Source of the DNA: Cohnella thailandensis
GTDB lineage: Bacteria; Bacillota; Bacilli; Paenibacillales; Paenibacillaceae
Assembly (NCBI RefSeq): GCF_014212135.1
Contig: NZ_JACJVQ010000006.1
Span: 124,001 to 188,000 of the forward strand
Length of the DNA: 64,000 bases
Direction of reading: 5' to 3'
Shown: positions 58,840 to 64,000 of the stretch, piece after piece
How positions within the stretch are numbered: the first letter of the stretch is position 1
Layout of the letters: every line of letters starts with the position of its first letter
Translations under genes and position numbers: made by a program
The notes under the pieces: model-generated
Databases searched by the model: none
Seen by the model: the letters and a program-made list of their open reading frames with translations, nothing else
What the model was told of the DNA's origin: nothing

Positions 58840-60894
58840 TTAGTTCAAGGACCATAAAGCCGGAACGTTCGGGGGTTCCCAACCGACCAGGGAGGTATGA
58901 GCTTGGATACAGGAGTATGCCTTGCCCCCGTAACTTACGATATCGCCGACCTTGTAGGCGACGTTTGGCGCCCAGGAAGTCGCTCCCGAGCCGGGATCGG
59001 TCGTCGCCTGGATCGATGCGCCGGCCGAGACATTGCCCGCCGAGTCGCGCGCCGTTACTATGAAGGTGTACGTCGTGCTTGCCGCGAGTCCGCTGATCGT
59101 GGCGGAAGGTCCAGTGACGGTGGTGCTGGTCGAGCCGTAGGCAACGGTGTAACCGGTGACCCCGACGTTGTCCGCGGAAGCGGTCCAACTCAGGCTGACG
59201 CTGGAGGAGGTCTTGCCCGTCACGGAGAGATTCGTCGGCGCCGAAGGCGGCGTCGTGTCGCCGGACGGCGCGTTCGTCGTCACCGTGAGCGGCGCGCTGG
59301 CAGCCGAGACGTTGCCCGCCGCATCATACGCCTTCACCGTGAAGGTATAGCTCGTGTTCGCGGTCAATCCGCTGATCGTCGTGCTGGTACCGGTCGCGTT
59401 CGAGGTGGAGGATCCATAGCTCACCGTATAGCCGGCGACGCCGACGTTATCGGTCGAAGCGTCCCAGGCAAGCGACACGCTGTTCGAGGTTTTGCCGGTG
59501 GAGCGCAGGTTGCCCGGTATGGACGGAGACGTCGTGTCTCCTCCTCCCTGGGAGGCTAAATCGCCCGCGAGCTTATTCAGCAGCGTCTTGTTGCGGTCGC
59601 CGCTAAACTCCCAAAACATCGCCCCGGCGAGGTTCTTCGTCTTGATATACGAGGCTTTGTACCCGATGGACTCCGCGTCGTCGTAAGTGATGTAGACGCC
59701 GCCCGACGGATTGTACAAGTAGGGAACCTTCGCCGTTTCATTCCAATAGCGCGTATATCCGTTCATATTGATGTAACGGGCCTGCAAGTCGCTGAAGTCG
59801 AACACGCCGGCTTCCCATGTACCTGCAGGCATGCCTGTGCAGTTCTGGTATTGTCCGTTGCCGGCCGGCGCGCATCCGCTCCATCCGCGTCCGTAGAACG
59901 GCACGCCCAAGACAAGCTTGCTTGCGGGAACGCCCGCATTCAGATGTCCCTGTACCCCGGCATCGTCGTTAAAGGTCGCCGCGTTCGGCACGCCGGCGGC
60001 ACCCGCAGCCGGATCGTAGTATAGCGGAGCGTTGTGCGCGCTGATTTGCTGCCAACCGCCGTTGAAGTCGTAGGTCATGATGTTAATCCAGTCCACCGTA
60101 GCGGCGATCTGGCTCAGCTCCGTATTGTTCGCATACTGCGGGCTAGCCCCGGAAGCGATGGTCAGGAGGTAATGCTTGCCGTCCGCCGTCCCCGCCGCAT
60201 CCAGCTTCTGGCGAATGGTCTGGAGCAGCAGGGTGAAATTGTGCTTATCCTCCGTTCGGTAGCTGTTGCCCGGCAACCCCCCTGAGACCGGATATTCCCA
60301 ATCCAGGTCGACGCCGTCGAATTGATATTTGCGCAGGAAATCGACCGCCGAGTTCGCGAAATTATCGCGAGTGACCGCCGAAGCCGCAACGTCAGAGAAC
60401 CGGTTCGACCAGCTCCAACCGCCAACGGAGATGATCGTTTTGAGATGGGGGTTCGCCTCCTTCAGCTTGATCAGCGCCCCGATGTTGCCTTTGATAGGCT
60501 TATCCCACGTGTCGCCCGCATGACTCTTCTGCGCGTCGATCCAAGGATCGCCCAGCACAATCGTTCCGTTCGGCACGTTAATCGTACCGACCTCGTCCTG
60601 GCAGCTCCAGGTTTGCGGATTCGGCGACGCCGGATCGGGATTGCCATGGATGCCATTCCAACAGATATCCGCGAAAGCATAATTGATGTGGGTAACCTTG
60701 GAGACGTCCATGTCTTCCACTTGATAATTCCGTCCGTATGCGGCCCATGCCGGGTAATAACCGACGACTTTATACGCGGACGCCGCCTGCGCCGTCTGAG
60801 ATGCGAAAGACAAGGATGCAAACATGGACAAGATTAGACCGACTGCCAACGCAATGATGTTCACCCTTTGAAAAACCGTTATCCGCTTTGCCAT
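58840..60894 (-). CDS. Secreted GH18 chitinase with two FnIII domains and CBM5/12
   Basis: This 684-residue secreted enzyme has a signal peptide 1-39 (helix VNIIALAVGLILSMFASLSF, cleavage near AQAAS), a GH18 barrel about 40-450 with substrate strand IISVGGWSWS and catalytic FDGVDLDWEYP (Glu near 197), and MTYDFNGGW and GAMFWEFSGD strands. Two FnIII domains (about 455-546, 547-637) and a chitin-binding CBM5/12 (WAPNVAYKVGDIVSYGGKAY) follow. ATG 60894 follows GAGAGGTGG; an upstream frame extension lacks a site. It hydrolyses chitin outside the cell. Confidence 0.93.
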   Translation of the reverse strand: MAKRITVFQRVNIIALAVGLILSMFASLSFASQTAQAASAYKVVGYYPAWAAYGRNYQVEDMDVSKVTHINYAFADICWNGIHGNPDPASPNPQTWSCQDEVGTINVPNGTIVLGDPWIDAQKSHAGDTWDKPIKGNIGALIKLKEANPHLKTIISVGGWSWSNRFSDVAASAVTRDNFANSAVDFLRKYQFDGVDLDWEYPVSGGLPGNSYRTEDKHNFTLLLQTIRQKLDAAGTADGKHYLLTIASGASPQYANNTELSQIAATVDWINIMTYDFNGGWQQISAHNAPLYYDPAAGAAGVPNAATFNDDAGVQGHLNAGVPASKLVLGVPFYGRGWSGCAPAGNGQYQNCTGMPAGTWEAGVFDFSDLQARYINMNGYTRYWNETAKVPYLYNPSGGVYITYDDAESIGYKASYIKTKNLAGAMFWEFSGDRNKTLLNKLAGDLASQGGGDTTSPSIPGNLRSTGKTSNSVSLAWDASTDNVGVAGYTVSYGSSTSNATGTSTTISGLTANTSYTFTVKAYDAAGNVSAASAPLTVTTNAPSGDTTPPSAPTNLSVTGKTSSSVSLSWTASADNVGVTGYTVAYGSTSTTVTGPSATISGLAASTTYTFIVTARDSAGNVSAGASIQATTDPGSGATSWAPNVAYKVGDIVSYGGKAYSCIQAHTSLVGWEPPNVPALWSLN

Positions 60895-61133
60895 TGTCAA
60901 TGCCACCTCTCCCTCATTTTGAAATCGCTTGCAAAATGCGTGGGGTCGATTGCAATCATCACCTCCGGTCCGAATGGCACGACAAAACAGCCGCGGCCAC
61001 CCCCGACTTCGAATGTGAATATTGATCCGGCGAAGAGTACAAATACTGTTGTATAGGTTCAATTTAAACCAAATTAGGGTGTAAAATTATCCAATGATGG
61101 GGTAAATTTGGTTAGCAGACATCGCGAAGAGTG

Positions 61134-62177
61134 TCAAGCACGGTGAAAGAGAGAGGGCCGGTCGGAGTTTCGATTGATTGCCAATAGCCGCACCGTAATG
61201 GACGACATCCCTATCGACACCACGCAAACGGCGGCAAAATGGAGCAGGCTGTTCGCGATAAACAGCCGTTCCAGTTTCAATGCCTCCGCCGCTCCGCGAA
61301 CGAGCACGATGGCGATCGGGTGCAGGATATATATCCATACTCGCCACTCCCGGAACCTTTTGCTAGACCGGACCTTCCACTGCAGCGCCCAATGGAACAG
61401 GAAGTAAGCGGCTGGAATCGCGAAAACATACATGCTGTCATGCCGCGGAGCTCCTGCCGCGTGCAGAAGCGTTCCCTCGACGACCATCATTCCGAGTGAA
61501 CCCGCGAACAAAGCCGCATTGGCGAACGGCGTTCTTGTCGGAGGCTTCTGCTTGGCTGCCCAAGCCCCGATCGTTAGAAATATTGGGGCATAGAACAGCC
61601 CGTTGCGCGTGTAATCGAACACAGCGAACATGCCCTCGTACAGGCGAGCGATCCCTTCGGCCTCTTGGACGATTCCAAAGTAGCTATCCCCAAGCAGCCC
61701 CACGATGTACAAGAAACCCGCCGCAGCCAGCATGGCTTTCATAGACATTCTCCGATACATAATGACCGTTATGCTCAGGCCCGCGATTAACGCCGGCAAA
61801 TACCACAGATGATAGAAAGTGCCGTCGAACACGATGTCCTTGATCAAGGAATAAGCCGTGAAGGAATCGGAGAAATAACCCGTATACAAGTTCAGCGGAA
61901 CGTATAGCAAAATGGCAATCGCATATAACTTGCAGGTTTTTAGCAGGTAGCCGCGCAGCACCTGTCGATCCGTCAACGGGTCCCTTGTCAGCCTGCGGAA
62001 AATGAAAAATCCGGTCGTCATGAAAAAGACAGGAACGGCAATACGGGTAAGCAAGTTGCTCAGGAGAAAATCGGCGGCGGCGCTGTAAGATAGAAACGGG
62101 CTGGTATGATTGGCGACGACCAGCAAGGCGGCAGCGAATTTGAGCCAATCGAGTCCGTTGAAATTCGGTCTAGACAT
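61134..62177 (-). CDS. VanT-like membrane acyltransferase-domain protein
   Basis: This 347-residue protein with about ten helices belongs to the acyltransferase-3 family (NGLDWLKFAAALLVVANHTS, IAVPVFFMTTGFFIFRRLTR, HLWYLPALIAGLSITVIMYR, VWIYILHPIAIVLVRGAAEA). In D-Ala-D-Ser vancomycin resistance, VanT joins such a membrane domain to a racemase; in the VanL type the two are separate proteins. Here the membrane part directly follows a VanXY-type gene (8-base overlap) and a racemase gene, matching the split form. ATG 62177 is chosen. It probably imports or channels L-serine; that role is inferred. Confidence 0.8.
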   Translation of the reverse strand: MSRPNFNGLDWLKFAAALLVVANHTSPFLSYSAAADFLLSNLLTRIAVPVFFMTTGFFIFRRLTRDPLTDRQVLRGYLLKTCKLYAIAILLYVPLNLYTGYFSDSFTAYSLIKDIVFDGTFYHLWYLPALIAGLSITVIMYRRMSMKAMLAAAGFLYIVGLLGDSYFGIVQEAEGIARLYEGMFAVFDYTRNGLFYAPIFLTIGAWAAKQKPPTRTPFANAALFAGSLGMMVVEGTLLHAAGAPRHDSMYVFAIPAAYFLFHWALQWKVRSSKRFREWRVWIYILHPIAIVLVRGAAEALKLERLFIANSLLHFAAVCVVSIGMSSITVRLLAINRNSDRPSLFHRA

Positions 62178-63018
62178 GAGTGCGACTGCCTTTGACCAGA
62201 ACCGCGGTGACAATGAACCCATCCCTGTTATTTCCCGATAAATAGTATCGATCGCATTCTATAAGGGGAATGGCCGTAGAAGTCCCCGCCTCCGCCGCTA
62301 CATAGTAAATTTCCGTGAATGACCGCTCATTCTCGAATACAAGATGGTCGTTTTCGAAGGTGCGGCTTTCAAGCCGATCGATATATTCCTCCAGGCACCA
62401 ATCGTTCTGTTCCATGATCTCGGCATGCGGATAGCCGACATAACGGAAATGCCACGGCTCGCAAGAAATTCGAGTAATGGATTCCTTGCCTTCCTTATAG
62501 CGTTGAATGAACCCATGCCGGGCGGCAAGCTGCTTAAAGCGCTTATAGACGCCGCTGTCGGGGAATGCCGGCGCGATGAAATCCACGTCCTTGTTCCGCT
62601 TGCCGACGTCGATGGCCAGCCCGGTCTGATGCTCGCTCCGATCGGGCAATGCGACATAGCGTGCGGTGTATTCGGCTCCGTTATCGGCCAATGAGGATTC
62701 ATAAATCTTTTCTTGCTCTAATTTGGTCCGATAGCCGCTGACGGCGATAATCTCGTTCATCCCCTGACAAGCCTCAAGCAGAATCGCCAAATTCCGCAAG
62801 CAGGTCTTATCTAGCAGCATTCCATCGTGCAGAGTATGGATAGTCGGGATCGAGCTAAGCGGCAGCAATCGGTCGGAAGAAATCGTCTGCCGAATGGGGT
62901 GCTCGGGATTGATTAAGACCAGATGTCCTTGGTGGATCTCGGAATTAGCCGTTTGAACGGAGGAGTACGTCAAACGACGGCCTGTTTGAATTCGTTCCGT
63001 CGGATTTGGTTGTCCCAT
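62170..63018 (-). CDS. VanXY/VanY-type D,D-peptidase
   Basis: This 282-residue peptidase of the M15B group has SxHxxGxAxD at 128-137 (SEHQTGLAID, His130 and Asp137 as zinc ligands), Glu187 and His190 (CEPWHFRYVG), and the SGYR arginine at 97. There is no signal peptide, as in the cytoplasmic VanXY enzymes that cut D-Ala-D-Ala and trim pentapeptide. After about residue 215 comes a beta-rich tail (FTEIYYVAAEAGTSTAIPLI, YYLSGNNRDGFIVTAVLVKG). ATG 63018 follows GAGGAGG inside the racemase end. It is middle gene of a racemase-peptidase-membrane protein operon. Confidence 0.82.
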   Translation of the reverse strand: MGQPNPTERIQTGRRLTYSSVQTANSEIHQGHLVLINPEHPIRQTISSDRLLPLSSIPTIHTLHDGMLLDKTCLRNLAILLEACQGMNEIIAVSGYRTKLEQEKIYESSLADNGAEYTARYVALPDRSEHQTGLAIDVGKRNKDVDFIAPAFPDSGVYKRFKQLAARHGFIQRYKEGKESITRISCEPWHFRYVGYPHAEIMEQNDWCLEEYIDRLESRTFENDHLVFENERSFTEIYYVAAEAGTSTAIPLIECDRYYLSGNNRDGFIVTAVLVKGSRTHV

Positions 63019-64000
63019 CTCGCGTGTACCTCCTCGGTATCGGTATATGTTCTTGCAACTCTGGGGCCAAGCGAAGCGGATATTTCCTGCGCCACGTTTC
63101 CGATATGGGCGGCAAGCTCCGCAAACGTAATGCGCTGCTCTCCCTGAAGCCCGATCAAGGTCACTAGAGCACCGTCCGCGCACGGTCCCGGAAGCTTGAT
63201 CATCAGCTGGTCCATGCAGATTTTGCCGACGATAGGGGCGCGCTGACCTTCGATCAGCACCTCCGTGCCTTGCATCCGCTGCGTCCAGCCGTCGGCATAG
63301 CCGATCGGTACCGTTCCGATCCATTCGTCCTCGTCGGCCCGGTACGAATTGCCGTAGCCGAGATAGTCCCCTTTGGCCAGCTTCTTCACGTGGATCAGAC
63401 GGCTATGAAGGCTTAAAGCCGGCTCCAGCTTGACGGATCGAACGAGCTGCTCCGGATAAAAGCCGTACATCGCCGCTCCGATCCGAACCATATCCATCGC
63501 CAGATGGGGAAACCTCAGCGCCGCGGCGCTGCCCGCGCAATGATAATGCCGGATCGTCAAGCCGGACGAACGTCCCCATTCCTTCATCTCGGCGAACCGC
63601 GCGGTCTGCCGCTCCAGAAAGGCGGTGTCCGCTTGCCCTGCCGTCGCGAAATGCGTGTAGAAGCCGTCTACCTCGACATCCTCCGCTCTAAGCCACGGAA
63701 CAAGCTCGTCCCATTCCCTTTTTGTCCGAATGCCGATCCGCCCGAGCCCCGTATCCATTTTCACATGAATCCGCAGCTTTCCCGCCGAGGCGAAAGGCTT
63801 ATAGACACGAACATCGGCAAGCCATTTGGCGCTTGCGACGGTTAAGCTCAAGTCGAGCTTCAGCGCCAATGGCGTCAGTTCCGGCCGTATGGGGGTCAAG
63901 ACGAGGATGGGCAGCTTCATGCCGGCATCGCGCAGCCGGATGGCTTCCTCCAGATAGGCGACCGCCAAATAATCCGCTCCCGCCTGTTCGGCCGCCGCGG
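62970..64000 (-). CDS. Alanine/serine racemase, VanTr-like (5' end outside window)
   Basis: This PLP-dependent alanine racemase is cut by the window edge; 343 codons are visible. It shows the barrel segment RIHVKMDTGLGRIGI, FYTHFATA, DMVRIGAAMYG, the catalytic Tyr region YLGYGNSY and the C-terminal CMDQLMIKLP, VTLIGLQGEQRITFAELAAH. The PLP lysine lies beyond the edge. It overlaps the VanXY-type gene by 49 bases. In this company it is more likely a resistance-cluster serine/alanine racemase than the housekeeping Alr, but it lacks a fused membrane domain in the visible part. Confidence 0.83.
   Translation of the reverse strand, partial: AAAEQAGADYLAVAYLEEAIRLRDAGMKLPILVLTPIRPELTPLALKLDLSLTVASAKWLADVRVYKPFASAGKLRIHVKMDTGLGRIGIRTKREWDELVPWLRAEDVEVDGFYTHFATAGQADTAFLERQTARFAEMKEWGRSSGLTIRHYHCAGSAAALRFPHLAMDMVRIGAAMYGFYPEQLVRSVKLEPALSLHSRLIHVKKLAKGDYLGYGNSYRADEDEWIGTVPIGYADGWTQRMQGTEVLIEGQRAPIVGKICMDQLMIKLPGPCADGALVTLIGLQGEQRITFAELAAHIGNVAQEISASLGPRVARTYTDTEEVHARWDNQIRRNEFKQAVV

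Noticed and set aside
58897..59559. Plus-strand frame of about 220 codons opposite the chitinase FnIII region
   Set aside because: It mirrors the repetitive FnIII coding sequence and is arginine-rich with no homology signs.

Overview
The window reads as chromosomal DNA of a spore-forming, environmental Gram-positive bacterium of the Bacillales, most likely Paenibacillaceae (Paenibacillus or Cohnella type). The grounds are strong AGGAGG-type ribosome binding sites, frequent GTG and TTG starts, hairpin-plus-T terminators, a roughly balanced base composition, and a gene set of SpoVK-like AAA+ protein, ECF41 and ECF42 sigma factors, Bce/Dar-type ABC transporters with two-component systems, and a GH18 chitinase with FnIII and CBM5/12 modules. 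This assignment is inference from gene content. No rRNA, tRNA, CRISPR array, phage block or intact insertion sequence was seen.

About 1-34.5 kb is a dense run of regulator-plus-effector pairs. Seven TetR, three MarR, two AraC, one HxlR, one ArsR, one WYL, one MocR and two XRE/MmyB-type regulators occur in the whole window, mostly divergent from a transporter (MFS, MATE, EamA, DrrAB-type ABC) or an oxidoreductase (SDRs, aldo-keto reductase, flavin monooxygenase, quinone reductases, FMN reductase). Many divergent gaps hold clear palindromes that predict the operator. The best are the paired GGAGAGCTCTCC sites (415-453), three TTTC-N4-GAAA boxes (5273-5426), two CATACC-type boxes joining a TetR to a pentapeptide/ABC operon (15948-15966, 16679-16697), and a 9-bp-arm repeat at 30174-30194. 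An ECF41 sigma factor (27445-28308) follows an FAD amine oxidase-like gene whose upstream region carries the ECF41 promoter motif. Decay is visible as well: a RidA remnant, a regulator with an in-frame stop, and a scar made of two pieces of the EamA/aldo-keto reductase locus.

About 34.5-46.4 kb holds a two-component system followed by a membrane-anchored PDZ/S41 protease, a SUMF1-fold protein, a TetM-like ribosomal protection GTPase, and a three-gene operon of a 1193-residue AAA+ protein (one Clp-like plus three CbbX/SpoVK-like modules), a four-helix membrane protein and a membrane-anchored beta-rich protein. A 110-bp sequence about 95% identical lies just upstream of both the two-component system and the AAA+ operon. 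The AAA+ operon is the best candidate in the window for an undescribed system.

About 46.4-58.8 kb returns to regulator pairs (SDR/TetR, ECF42 with its YCII partner, RR-HK-ABC peptide-antibiotic module, SDR-TetR operon, MocR/GNAT), with a secreted small protein, an array of TAACGGAC palindromes and a kinase-cupin chimera.

The right end (58.8-64 kb, minus strand) has a secreted chitinase. Upstream of it is a cluster with alanine/serine racemase (cut by the window edge), a VanXY-type D,D-peptidase and a VanT-like membrane acyltransferase domain protein. That gene order matches the D-Ala-D-Ser glycopeptide-resistance logic with a split vanT; a ligase gene, if present, would lie beyond the window.
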